Positions 52,929-62,502 of a stretch of 64,000 nt of DNA are shown in pieces (the stretch's first letter is position 1; each line of letters opens with the position of its first letter). A program made the position numbers and the translations under genes. Where the stretch lies: positions 1-64,000 of the forward strand of contig JADJTY010000003.1 of assembly GCA_016710935.1 (NCBI GenBank). The letters are read 5' to 3'. The stretch is from Chitinophagaceae bacterium (lineage in GTDB: Bacteria; Bacteroidota; Bacteroidia; Chitinophagales; Chitinophagaceae). A model generated the notes under the pieces. It did not search any database. It saw only the letters and a list, made by a program, of their open reading frames with translations, and was not told the origin of the DNA.

Positions 52929-54312
52929 ATACTCATCATCCAACGCAAATATCTGGTTTCTTGTTTTATATTTCCCTCTTGTAAAATCGGGTATGTTTTG
53001 TACCTGCCCGCCTTCCAATATACTTTTTCGCTAAGCGGTGTAATGGCGTACCAGCTTGCATAATCATATACATCCAATGGAAATTCTGTCCCTCGTTTTA
53101 TACATTCAATAAAAGCATGGTCAACAAAAAAATCCATACCACCATGCCCGGCACCCTCAGCCTGTGTTCCATATTTTTTCCATAGCGGGTGGTCATGATC
53201 GGTTAACCATTTCTCTGTATTATCCCATTTGTGATTGTGGTTCATTTCTTTCTGAAAATAAATAAAACCCTGTTTTTTTCCGCCCGAACCCCAATCCTGC
53301 CATAACCCTTCGGTACCCTGTACACGAAAACCTAAATTGTATGGCCGGGGTGATGAAACATCATGGGTAAGCAGGATCGTTTCGCCATTAGCACACTGTA
53401 TCTGTGTGTTTACAATATCACCACATTTAAAATTCAGTTTGGCATTTGGATGATTGGCACCACCTTTAGGATGTTCTGCAATGTATTTCTGCAGGCCCTT
53501 TGCCTTGGTAGCAATGGAAGAAAGTTTAGTCATCCGGTTTCCCCGGTTAATATCCATCATTACCGCAACAGGTCCAAGGCCATGCGTAGGATACAATTCG
53601 CCATTGCGTTTTAAATTATGTTCGGTACGCCACTGGGCTTCGCTGTAAGCATTTTTTCCAAAATCCACACCGCTGTTGTAGGCTGTTTTGCCATCATTAA
53701 AAAGTACACCACGCAGATCATGTTCGTAACCGCCCTGCCCGTGCAGCAATTCTCCAAACATTCCTTTACGCACCATGTTCAATACCGCCATCACATCCCT
53801 GCGGTAACAAACATTCTCCAGCATCATTACCGGTATTTTTGTCTTTTCAGAAGTATTCACCACGTCCCAGCATTCCTGCAGTTTTACCGCGCCGCACACT
53901 TCTGCCCCAACAATTTTCCGGCATTCATGGCGTCAATGGCCTGTATGCTATGCCATTCCCAGGGCGAGCAAATAACCACGGCATCCACATCATCACGCTT
54001 TAATAAATTACGGTAATCATAATCGCCGTTTTTATATATAGCCGGTTCGGGGCGTTTATATGCTTCAAAAACTTTCAATGCTTCATCCACACTTCTTTGT
54101 TGAGGATCGGCTATGGCAGTTATTGATACATCATCTCTTTGTAAAAAATTACCCATGTGTTCATGCGAACGAAACCCTGCTCCAATAATTCCAATGCGAA
54201 CCTTATCTTTTTTTGCAGATGAGAAAGCCTTGATAGAATCGGTAATGGTTAAAGCAGCTCCGGTTAAGGCAGCTGAACGAATAAAATCTCTACGGTTAAA
54301 TGAATGCGGCAT
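52926..54312 (-). CDS. GH109 alpha-N-acetylgalactosaminidase (Gfo/Idh/MocA fold), two frameshifts
   Basis: GH109 enzymes use a bound NAD to remove alpha-GalNAc. The Tat signal NRRDFIRSAALTGAAL is followed by the Rossmann motif VRIGIIGAGFRSHEH, then SPWEWHSIQAIDAMNAGK, LENVCYRRDVMAVLNMVRKG, GELYPTHGLGPVAVMMDINR, LTHDVSSPRPYNLGFRVQGT and AGHGGMDFFVDHAFIECIKR, all matching known GH109. One A is missing in the run complementary to 53914-53917 (restores GKIVGAEVCGAVKL) and one at 53024-53028 (restores LSEKSILEGGQVQNIPDFTR and the end FALDDEY at 52926-52928). Corrected length is 462 residues. It heads the glycosidase block before the asparaginase gene. Confidence 0.93.
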
Positions 54313-54336
54313 ATGCTGGCAGTTTTTTTGACAAAT

Positions 54337-54667
54337 TTATTTTTGCATGGATAGTTTTTTGATCATGTCTGCAGAAACAGTTTCCGCATACACGCCATAA
54401 GCACTGGTCATGGTTCCTTTTATCTGCCCCCGTCGAACGAGCCATCCGGGCGGGCGTCTTTTGATTCAATAGCATATACCACATCCTGATCAGCGGGATT
54501 GGTGTCGCCTTCAAAGCGGTATACTTCCACAATTTCAAACTCATGCGGGTTAAGACATATCTTATTTTCTGAACAGATTATTTTATCAAAGGCGATATTA
54601 AAATCCACAGTATATCCCAGGTTTTTAATTCCTGTAAGGCACCAGTAACAGTTTCAGGCGGGTTCAT
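54337..54667 (-). CDS. Small conserved protein (often mislabelled PRPP synthetase), frameshifted
   Basis: About 110 residues after correction. The pattern VDFNIAFDKIICSENK, LNPHEFEIVEVYRFEGDTNP, VVYAIESKD and KGTMTSAYGVYAETVSADM is a small Bacteroidota family that databases often label phosphoribosylpyrophosphate synthetase-like, though it has no such fold; function unknown. The start (MNPPETVTGALQEL) joins the main frame if one A is restored at the run complementary to 54622-54626. Before KGTMTS there is a GC-rich 32-base segment (54426-54457) that breaks the frame again and looks foreign. The stop is at 54337-54339. It precedes GH109 on the same strand. Confidence 0.65.
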
Positions 54668-54684
54668 AAAATTTTTTAATGAAG

Positions 54685-55899
54685 TTACGAAATGGATACA
54701 TTAGTTCTTTTAAAAAAAGCCAGATACATGATTACCATGAGGGTAACCCCTGCTGTAATTAAAAAAGTTATCATGGAACCAAAATTAAACCAGAGTAAAC
54801 CACAAAGGCTGCTGGCAATAAATGCACAAATACTTTGAAAGCCGGAATAGGTACCAATAGCAGTAGCAGTATCTTTTTTATCAACCATATTGCTTATCCA
54901 TGCTTTGGAAATGCCTTCTGTAGCTGCAGCATACACCCCGTACAGGAAAAAAAGTAAAAAGAAAACAGGCATACTTTTATTAAAAGCAAATCCTGTATAC
55001 ACTATGCTGAAAACAAATAAACCGGTAATGAATATCTTTTTAAGCCCGATCCTGTCGGCCAATATACCAATAGGATAAGCCAGCAGGGCAAAAACCAGGT
55101 TGTAAAAAATATATACTCCGATCACAGCCGTATCATTCAGCCCGCTTTCCTTCATCTTTAATAAAAGAAAAACATCTGAACTATTGAACAGGGCAAACAG
55201 CAACAACCCGGTTACCAGTTTTTTATAGGGTGCAGGGCTGTGCTTCCAATAAGATGCAAAGGCAAAAACCTTAGCCGTTGGCCTTTTTTCCTGTGCCACT
55301 GTCACATCAGGTTTCTTTTTTTCTTTGATCAGGAGTGTAGCTATAATGGCCAGCAATCCGGGTAAAAATGCAATCAGGAAAAGTGTTTTATAGTCATCCG
55401 GATTAAAATAAAGATATACCAGTGCAAATGCCGGCCCAAAAACAGCCCCCAATGTATCCATACTGCGATGAAAGCCAAAGACCCTGGCCTTATTTTCTTT
55501 GGCACATTCGTCACTCAATAAAGCATCCCGGGCGCCGGTTCTTATTCCTTTTCCCAATCTATCTATCGTTCTGGATAAAAATATCCACCAGGGGTAAATA
55601 AAAAATGCCAGCATGGGTTTACTGATGGCGCTTAAGCTATAACCCAGTTGCACAAAGGGCAAACGCTTGCCGCTGTTATCGCTTAATTTGCCAAAATAAC
55701 TTTTACTAAACCCTGCAACTGATTCAGCAATGCCTTCCAAAACGCCTATGAACAGGGCCGTATATCCAATGTGTTTAAGAAAAAGCGGCATTACCGGGTA
55801 TAGCATTTCGCTGGCCATATCGGTAAATAAACTTACCAGCGACAGTATCCAGACAGTTCGTGTAATAATTTTTCGTGGAGCGTTTGTTTGCAGCTGCAC
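54685..55899 (-). CDS. MFS transporter
   Basis: A 404-residue protein with 12 predicted transmembrane helices. The loop 2-3 MFS motif appears as GKLSDNSGKRLPFVQLG (about 72-88) and its second-half counterpart as GILADRIGLKKIFITG. It resembles exporters of unknown specificity, with RTGARDALLSDECAKENKARVFG after helix 4. Divergent from rnr. Substrate unknown. Confidence 0.9.
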   Translation of the reverse strand: MQLQTNAPRKIITRTVWILSLVSLFTDMASEMLYPVMPLFLKHIGYTALFIGVLEGIAESVAGFSKSYFGKLSDNSGKRLPFVQLGYSLSAISKPMLAFFIYPWWIFLSRTIDRLGKGIRTGARDALLSDECAKENKARVFGFHRSMDTLGAVFGPAFALVYLYFNPDDYKTLFLIAFLPGLLAIIATLLIKEKKKPDVTVAQEKRPTAKVFAFASYWKHSPAPYKKLVTGLLLFALFNSSDVFLLLKMKESGLNDTAVIGVYIFYNLVFALLAYPIGILADRIGLKKIFITGLFVFSIVYTGFAFNKSMPVFFLLFFLYGVYAAATEGISKAWISNMVDKKDTATAIGTYSGFQSICAFIASSLCGLLWFNFGSMITFLITAGVTLMVIMYLAFFKRTNVSIS

Positions 55900-56030
55900 A
55901 AGCCTTCATTTTTCCGAATGTAGCAATTTGTTGGTACATTGCAGGCATAAAAAGATAATTTGTTACTTGTATCACAATGAGCATCAATATGAGTTTTATA
56001 CGTTTTAAGCGGGTAACATAAAAAAGAAAT

Positions 56031-58089
56031 ATGCATAACAAGAAAACAGCCGGAAAGAAGTCATCGCAAACTGCCCTTGTAAAAGGGAAGCTTGATATTT
56101 CGAAAAGCGGAATGGGATATGTAATTGTAGAAGGTAATGATAAGGATATTATAGTGAGGCCCAACGACTTTAACCGGGCTTTTCATGGCGATATTGTACG
56201 GGTACAGGTTAACAGGGGGGTATCAAAAGATAAAAGACTGGAAGGTAAAGTGGTGGATGTAGCCGAGCGTAAACAAACCGAGTTTATCGGCAACATACAA
56301 ATGAGCAAGAGCTTTGCTTTTTTTATACCTGCATCTGAAAAACCGATTCCTGATTTTTATATTGCTGCCGATAAATTAAATGGCGCCCAGGATAATGAAA
56401 GAGTGGTGGTAAAATTATTGAGTTGGGATAAAGCCGAAAAGAAACCGATTGGCGAAGTAGTGAGTATATTAAAAAGTGAGGATGAGAATGATATGGCCAT
56501 GAAGGAGATACTGATTGAAACAGGTTTCCCATTGGCTTTTGATAAGGAAGTATTGGCCGAAGTTAAAAAACTGCAGCCAAATATTTCCCGGGAAGAGATC
56601 AGCAAAAGAAAAGATTACCGCGATATTCTGACTTTCACCATCGATCCTGTAGATGCGAAAGATTTTGATGATGCCATCTCTATCCGTAACCTGGATAATG
56701 GTAATTATGAGATCGGGGTGCACATTGCAGACGTAAGTCATTTTGTAAAACCCGGTACCCTGTTGGATAAAATTGCTTACGAAAGAGCCACCAGCGTGTA
56801 TTTGCCGGATAGGGTAAACCCGATGCTGCCCGAAAAAATATCCAACGAATTGTGTTCTTTAAGGCCGCATGAAGATAAATATACTTTCTCGGCTGTGTTC
56901 CAGATCACCAACCGTGGCGAGATAAAACATACCTGGCTGGGCCGCACCATCATACACAGTAACCACCGGTTTAGTTATGATGAAGTGCAGGAAATTATTG
57001 AAAAGAAAGACGGCCTGCATAATAAACCCATTATGCTGTTGAATGAACTGGCTAAAAAATTCAGGGCTGAGCGTTTTAAAGAAGGAGCCATCAATTTTTC
57101 ATCTACCGAAGTACGGTTTGAACTGGATGAAAAGGGTAAACCCATCGGCATTATTGTAAAAGAAAGTAAAGACGCCCATAAGCTGATCGAAGAATTTATG
57201 CTGCTTGCCAACAGGGCCGTCGCTTCTTATGTGTCTAAAATAAAAGTAAATAAAGAACCCATTCCCTTCCCATACCGCATACATGATACGCCCGATGATG
57301 AAAAACTGAAACCCTTTGCGGCATTTGCCAAAAAATTTGGTTATACGTTCGATCTACATGATGAACGTGCTGTAGCCGCATCTTTCAATAAAATGCTGAA
57401 AGAGGTGCAGGGCAAACCAGAGCAGCATGTGCTGGAGCAGTTGGGAATCAGAACCATGTCGAAAGCGGTGTACACCTCATCCAATATTGGCCACTATGGC
57501 CTTGGGTTTTGAGCATTATTGCCATTTTACTTCGCCCATACGCCGCTATCCCGATGTGATGGTGCATCGTATATTACAGCAATGCCTGGAAAAGGATCTG
57601 AAACTGGATAAAAAAATGGATGAGCGCTGCAAACATTGCAGCGACAGGGAACGAAAAGCCATGGAAGCTGAAAGGGCCGGTAATAAATACAAGCAGGTAG
57701 AGTTTATGAAAAACTACCTGGGACAGGAGTTTGATGGTATCATCAGCGGTGTTGCTTCCTTTGGTTTTTTTGTTGAAACTGTTTTACATAAATGTGAGGG
57801 TATGGTTACCGTTAGAGACCTGAGTGCCTATGACGATTTTCGCCTGGATGAAGCAGACTACGCACTGGTAGGTTTGCGTACCGGCCAAAAATTCAGGATG
57901 GGAGATGCGGTTAAAATAAAAGTGGTGGCTGCCAATTTAAGTAAGCGGCAATTGGATTACGAATGGGTTACAGATAAGACTGCAGGTGGTAGCGGAGAAC
58001 CAGGTAAGAAGGGAAGAGAGGTAAAAGGTAAGGCCCAGGCTGGTAAATCAAAACCCGGCGCAAAAGCAACAGGTAAAAAGAAAAAATAA
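56031..58089 (+). CDS. rnr: Ribonuclease R, frameshifted
   Basis: RNase R degrades structured RNA 3' to 5'. The N-terminal cold-shock domain (KGKLDISKSGMGYVIVEGND, read from DISKSGMGYV; IVRPNDFNRAFHGDIVRV), the RNB catalytic centre TIDPVDAKDFDDAIS (about 204-218, metal-binding Asp residues), GVHIADVSHFV and a C-terminal S1 domain (GIISGVASFGFFVETVL) with a Lys/Gly-rich tail are present. The frame stops at 57512; one T too many in 57507-57510 breaks GLGFEHYCHFTSPIRRYPD. Corrected length is about 686 residues. The N-terminal helix-turn-helix of longer RNase R is absent, as in other Chitinophagaceae forms. Confidence 0.95.
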
Positions 58090-58147
58090 AATTATAAACT
58101 GCAAACACGCTACCCGATTGCGTATTTGTTCCTTAGTGGCTAAGTAT

Positions 58148-59113
58148 ATGCATTCATTTATAGAACTCTCACAACTCTTCGAAGAAAAATTCAATACCCG
58201 GCATTTTCCGGAGCAGCCAGAAACTTTGTACAACCCTGCACAGTATATTTTAAACCTGGGAGGTAAAAGAATAAGGCCGGTATGCGTGTTGATGGGCAAC
58301 CAGTTGTTTGATGAGATTGATCCTGATGCATACAATGCAGCAGCAGCCATTGAGCTTTTTCATAACTTCAGTTTAATACATGATGATATCATGGATAAAG
58401 CGCCCATGCGTCGTGGAATGGAAACGGTTCATACAAAATACGGCGAATCGACTGCGCTGCTGGCCGGTGATGTGATGTTTGTAAAAGCATATGAATACCT
58501 GAATAAGATAAAGCTGGCGCAACTTCAAAAAGTATTGTTCCTTTTTAATAATACAGCCAGTGCGGTTTGCGAAGGCCAGCAAATGGATATGGATTTTGAG
58601 AACCGCGAAACCGTGAGTATGGATGAATATGTACACATGATCACGCTGAAAACATCGGTGCTGGTTGCCGCCAGTCTTAAGCTGGGCGCTATTTTGGGTG
58701 GGGCCGGAGAAGGTAATCAGAATCATTTGTACGAGTTTGGAAAGAATCTTGGTATCGCTTTCCAGGTGCAGGATGATTACCTGGATGCATTTGGCGACCC
58801 TGAAAAATTTGGTAAACAGGTAGGAGGCGATATCGTTGCCAATAAAAAAACCTTTTTAATGATCCATGCTTTTGAAACTGCAAAGCCTGCGCAGTTAAGC
58901 GAACTAAAGGATTTAATAAAAACCAATCCTGCTGATAAGGTTGAAAAAGTAATGCAGATCTTCCGCGACTGCAAAGTAGATGACTGGGCTAAGGAATTAA
59001 AGAATATATACCTGCAAACAGCTTTAAAGCACCTGGAAGACACAGCCGTACTCTCTGTACGTAAAAAACCATTGCAGGAACTTGCTGATTATTTGATGAT
59101 GAGGGAGAGTTAA
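58148..59113 (+). CDS. Polyprenyl diphosphate synthase
   Basis: A trans-prenyl transferase of about 321 residues (start at ATG 58148; the open frame extends 30 bases up but the family N-terminus begins here). It condenses isopentenyl diphosphate onto allylic diphosphates for quinone or carrier-lipid side chains. First Asp-rich motif LIHDDIMD (about 76-83) with GKRIRP before it (about 38-43), and the second motif QVQDDYLDAFGD (about 205-216) are intact. Product length cannot be read with confidence. 58 bases downstream of rnr. Confidence 0.94.
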   Translation: MHSFIELSQLFEEKFNTRHFPEQPETLYNPAQYILNLGGKRIRPVCVLMGNQLFDEIDPDAYNAAAAIELFHNFSLIHDDIMDKAPMRRGMETVHTKYGESTALLAGDVMFVKAYEYLNKIKLAQLQKVLFLFNNTASAVCEGQQMDMDFENRETVSMDEYVHMITLKTSVLVAASLKLGAILGGAGEGNQNHLYEFGKNLGIAFQVQDDYLDAFGDPEKFGKQVGGDIVANKKTFLMIHAFETAKPAQLSELKDLIKTNPADKVEKVMQIFRDCKVDDWAKELKNIYLQTALKHLEDTAVLSVRKKPLQELADYLMMRES

Positions 59114-59164
59114 AAGAGTCTGGAGTTTTGAGTCAGGAGTCAGGAGTTATGTCTTTAACCATTA

Positions 59165-59195
59165 AGCTGTCAGGTTGAGCTTGTCGAAACCGGTT
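59165..59195. repeat. Dispersed repeat upstream of the second GIY-YIG gene
   Basis: GCTGTCAGGTTGAGCTTGTC followed by GAAACCGGTTT, 21 bases before the nuclease start; an inverted copy lies at 59510-59539. Confidence 0.75.
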
Positions 59196-59215
59196 TAATA
59201 AAAAACAAGCCTGCA

Positions 59216-59536
59216 ATGAAAATAGCCCATAACTATTTCGTTTATGTTGTTGAGTGTAGTGATAAAAGCTACTACACTGGTGTAACCAATGATTTGGATA
59301 GAAGATTATGGGAGCACAATAATGATGAAAATATATTGTGCTATACGTTTAAAAGGCGACCAGTAGTGTTAAAATATTTTCAACGTTTTCAGGACATTAA
59401 CCAGGCAATTGAATTTGAAAAACAAATTAAGGGCTGGTCAAGAAAAAAGAAAGAGGCTTTATTTAAAGAAGATTGGGAAGCTTTAAAAGTGCTGGCTAAA
59501 TCTCATTCCAAACCGTCTTCGACAAGCTCAGACTGA
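59216..59536 (+). CDS. GIY-YIG single-domain nuclease (second copy)
   Basis: A 106-residue one-domain GIY-YIG protein: YFVYVVECSDKSYYTGVTND (VYV and YTG pair), DRRLWEHNN, Glu in QAIEFEKQIKGWSRKKKEAL. It differs clearly in sequence from the copy at 48563-48862, so it is not a recent duplicate. The last residues (KPSSTSSD) and stop codon are encoded by the inverted repeat at 59510-59539, so nuclease gene and repeat are physically merged. Target unknown; DNA repair or repeat processing are possible. Confidence 0.9.
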   Translation: MKIAHNYFVYVVECSDKSYYTGVTNDLDRRLWEHNNDENILCYTFKRRPVVLKYFQRFQDINQAIEFEKQIKGWSRKKKEALFKEDWEALKVLAKSHSKPSSTSSD

Positions 59537-59539
59537 CAA
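59510..59539. repeat. Dispersed repeat forming the end of the second GIY-YIG gene
   Basis: AAACCGTCTTCGACAAGCTC followed by AGACTGACAA; inverted relative to 59165-59195 and almost identical to the inverse of 45551-45580. It contains the stop codon TGA of the nuclease gene. Confidence 0.75.
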
Positions 59540-59619
59540 CTCAATTACCTAACGGCCAGGCGTTATTCTCATAAGTAAAAATATTTTCTTAATTTCCTTC
59601 TACCAAAACAGAAACCAAC

Positions 59620-61362
59620 ATGGCAAATTCCTTATTCCGCAAAAAAAAGATCGAAAGTATTTTAGCAGAAGGTAGCGACGATTCGCATGGCGGCGGGGGG
59701 CTAAAACGAGTCCTCACCGTTCGAGACCTAACCTTTTTTGGTATAGCCGCTATTTTAGGTGCCGGCAGTTTCAGCAGCCTGGGTTATGCGGTGTTTCATG
59801 GCGGGCCGGGTGTAGTTACCTTATTCATCATCACCGGTATTGCATGTGCATTTACAGCCTTTTGTTATTCAGAATTTGCAAGTCGAATACCCGTTGCCGG
59901 TAGTGCTTATACTTATGCCTATGCCAGCTTTGGTGAGTTGTTTGCCTGGATCATTGGCTGGGCACTGATCATGGAATATTCTATTGGTAATATTTATGTA
60001 GCGTATAGCTGGAGCGATTATTTTACATCTTTGCTGGGAAAAATGAATATTCATTTACCTGAATATTTATGTACCAGTTATATGGAAGCCAAACACGCCA
60101 TTGAAGGCGGTAGCACCAACCCTGAGGTTTTAGAAGCCTGGAACAATTCCCCGGTTGTTGGCGGACTGAGAATTATTTTAGATCTGCCTGCACTCATCAT
60201 TAACTTCCTCATCACTTACCTGGTTTATCGTGGTATAAAAGAGAGCCGCAATTTCAGCAATGTAATGGTGATCTTGAAAATAGCAGTTGTAGTGCTCATC
60301 ATTCTTGTTGGCGGTTACCTTGTTTTTTCAAACGGACTTACTGCTAACTGGACACCGCCTGATGATGCAGGCGTAAAGTCTTTTATGCCCAATGGCTTTA
60401 GTGGTGTAATGCTGGCCGTTGCCAGTGTATTCTTTGCCTATATTGGTTTTGATGCAGTGAGTGTGTTGGCAGAAGAAAGCAAAGATCCGCAGCGTGACCT
60501 GCCACGCGGAATGATCTTATCACTGGTGATCTGCACCATCATCTATATATTGCTCACCCTGGTTTTAACCGGTGCTGTTAACTACAGGAATTTTGATGGC
60601 GTGGGCGATCCGCTGGCCTTTATTTTTGAACCTCAAAACCTCAACGTTGGCTGGATGCAGTTTTTGGTTGCAGTGGTGGCTGTTGTGGCCATGACCAGTG
60701 TGCTACTTGTTTTTCAAATGGGCCAGCCCCGTATCTGGATGAGTATGAGCCGTGATGGTTTATTGCCACCGGTTTTTCAAAAGATCCATACAAAATTTAA
60801 AACACCCTATTTTGGAACCATCATTACCGGTTTGGTAGTTGGCGTGCCTATTTTGTTTACCGATAAAACCTTTGTGCTTGACTTTACCAGCATCGCAACG
60901 CTTTTTGCTTTTGTGCTGGTTTGCGGCGGGGTATTGCTTATTCCCCGTAAAGAAAAAATTCCAGGCAGGTTCCACCTGCCGTATATCAACGGTCAGTTTA
61001 TTTTTCCATTGATCGTGATGGGGGCCATCTTTATGGCCTGGAGCCTTTCCAAAACCTATTTTACTGATATGTTCAATTTTGATTATAGTGCAAATGAAGA
61101 TTATGCAGCCGGTAAAAAAACCTTTATGGACATGGCCATCACCAATATCTCGCTGATCGTATTCTGGATAAGTGCCATACTGCTGGCAGTTTTTGCCTTT
61201 GTAAAAAAATATTCGCTCATTCCTTTAATGGGTGTAATAACCTGCATGTACCTGCTTACCGGTATGAGCAAAAGCAATTGGGTATGGTTTATTGCCTGGC
61301 TGGGCCTTGGAATAATTATCTACTTTTTGTACGGTTATAAGAAAAGTAAACTGGCAAATTAA
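59620..61362 (+). CDS. APC family amino acid permease
   Basis: A 580-residue membrane protein with about 12-14 helices. The first helix has FGIAAILGAGSFSSLGYAVF (the glycine-rich substrate site of APC transporters), then AFCYSEFASRIPVAGSAYTY and later FFAYIGFDAVSVLAEESKDPQRDLPRG (read as IGFDAVSVLAEESKDPQRD), the typical loop after helix 6. It resembles cationic amino acid transporters of the CAT type. Substrate inferred only at family level. Monocistronic. Confidence 0.93.
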   Translation: MANSLFRKKKIESILAEGSDDSHGGGGLKRVLTVRDLTFFGIAAILGAGSFSSLGYAVFHGGPGVVTLFIITGIACAFTAFCYSEFASRIPVAGSAYTYAYASFGELFAWIIGWALIMEYSIGNIYVAYSWSDYFTSLLGKMNIHLPEYLCTSYMEAKHAIEGGSTNPEVLEAWNNSPVVGGLRIILDLPALIINFLITYLVYRGIKESRNFSNVMVILKIAVVVLIILVGGYLVFSNGLTANWTPPDDAGVKSFMPNGFSGVMLAVASVFFAYIGFDAVSVLAEESKDPQRDLPRGMILSLVICTIIYILLTLVLTGAVNYRNFDGVGDPLAFIFEPQNLNVGWMQFLVAVVAVVAMTSVLLVFQMGQPRIWMSMSRDGLLPPVFQKIHTKFKTPYFGTIITGLVVGVPILFTDKTFVLDFTSIATLFAFVLVCGGVLLIPRKEKIPGRFHLPYINGQFIFPLIVMGAIFMAWSLSKTYFTDMFNFDYSANEDYAAGKKTFMDMAITNISLIVFWISAILLAVFAFVKKYSLIPLMGVITCMYLLTGMSKSNWVWFIAWLGLGIIIYFLYGYKKSKLAN

Positions 61363-61448
61363 TTTGCGTATTTTTCTTTTGGGCCAAACATTTGATCTTT
61401 ACTAAACTTCATTGGCGTCGCATCCTGATACCCATCGGGATACTTTAG

Positions 61449-61456
61449 TACCTTTG
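61449..61456 (+). promoter_or_regulatory. -7 promoter element for the DUF2027-Smr operon
   Basis: TACCTTTG is an exact TAnnTTTG, 24 bases before the ATG at 61481; -33 not clear. Confidence 0.55.
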
Positions 61457-61480
61457 TGCGACTTTTTTATATAATTGAAG

Positions 61481-62497
61481 ATGAAATATCAACCCGGCGA
61501 TAAAATACTGGTTTTACTAACCGATGAGGAAGGTACCATCATAGAGATCATGAACGAAAAAATGGTACTGGTAGAAGTGAAGGGTGTAAAATATCCCATC
61601 TATACCGACCAGATAGATTTCCCTTACTTTAAAATGTTTTCTCAAAAATTTAAGGCTGAAAAAAAGAAGGTTTTTATTGACCAGGTGCAAAAAGAAAAGG
61701 CCATGCCTAAAGTAAAAGAAGGTAACGGTATCAGGCTTTCATTCATACCAGTTTTTGATAAGGATATTTTTGATGACGATATTGTAGAGAAATTTAAAGT
61801 ATACCTCGTTAATCAAAATGAAACAGCTTATACTTTTACCTATAACCTGATGATTGGTGGCGACAGCGATTTCCAGCTAAAAAATACGCTGGAGCCTTTA
61901 AGCGATTTTTACCTCCACGATGTAAGGTTTGAAGATCTGAGTGACAGCCCGCGCTTTGAATTTGAGTTTGCCTTAAAAGAGCCTGATAAAAAGAAAGCGC
62001 CTTATTATGAAACATCCTTAAAATTAAAAGCAAAGCAGTTATTTAAAAAGATTGAAGAGATACAATTAAAGAATGAACCATCTTTTTCTTATGTATTGTT
62101 TGAAGATTATCCTGATAAGTTGCTGGAAGAAAAAGTTGATCTGGGCAGGTTGGGTAATGCCGGCTTCCGCATCTATGATGCAACTAAGATCAGGCATAAC
62201 CTGGAACCTGCAAGAACTGTGGTTGACCTGCACATTGAAAAACTAACTGACAGTTGGAAACACCTCAGTAATTTTGAAATACTGTCCATGCAGTTAAAGG
62301 CTTTTGAAAAATATTATGAATTGGCAATTGCACATTACCAGCCTTCTTTAACCATCATTCACGGCGTAGGTATTGGTAAATTACGGGATGAGATACATGA
62401 TATTTTAAGATTGAAGAAGGAAGTAAAATCATTCATAAATCAATACAGCCCCCAGTTTGGTTATGGAGCCACTGAAATTTACTTTGAATACAAATAA
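61481..62497 (+). CDS. DUF2027 and Smr domain protein
   Basis: A 338-residue cytoplasmic protein (ATG 61481; a TTG two codons earlier is less likely). The N-terminal DUF2027 region has MKYQPGDKILVLLTDEEGTI and a beta-rich middle (RLSFIPVFDKDIF). The C-terminal Smr nuclease-like domain has VVDLHIEKLTDSW (about 247) and the hallmark TIIHGVGIGKLRDEI (about 290-304). Smr domains nick branched DNA or bind RNA; the function of this Bacteroidota fusion is unknown. First gene of a three-gene operon. Confidence 0.92.
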   Translation: MKYQPGDKILVLLTDEEGTIIEIMNEKMVLVEVKGVKYPIYTDQIDFPYFKMFSQKFKAEKKKVFIDQVQKEKAMPKVKEGNGIRLSFIPVFDKDIFDDDIVEKFKVYLVNQNETAYTFTYNLMIGGDSDFQLKNTLEPLSDFYLHDVRFEDLSDSPRFEFEFALKEPDKKKAPYYETSLKLKAKQLFKKIEEIQLKNEPSFSYVLFEDYPDKLLEEKVDLGRLGNAGFRIYDATKIRHNLEPARTVVDLHIEKLTDSWKHLSNFEILSMQLKAFEKYYELAIAHYQPSLTIIHGVGIGKLRDEIHDILRLKKEVKSFINQYSPQFGYGATEIYFEYK

Positions 62498-62502
62498 CCA
62501 AT

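Noticed and set aside
55775..56164. Minus-strand frame spanning the MFS/rnr gap
   Set aside because: Overlaps the starts of two supported genes and encodes no recognisable domain.
3800..58089. Programmed frameshifting as an explanation for the broken genes
   Set aside because: The shifts differ in sign and site, lack slippery heptamers with downstream structure in common, and hit unrelated genes; homopolymer error fits better.
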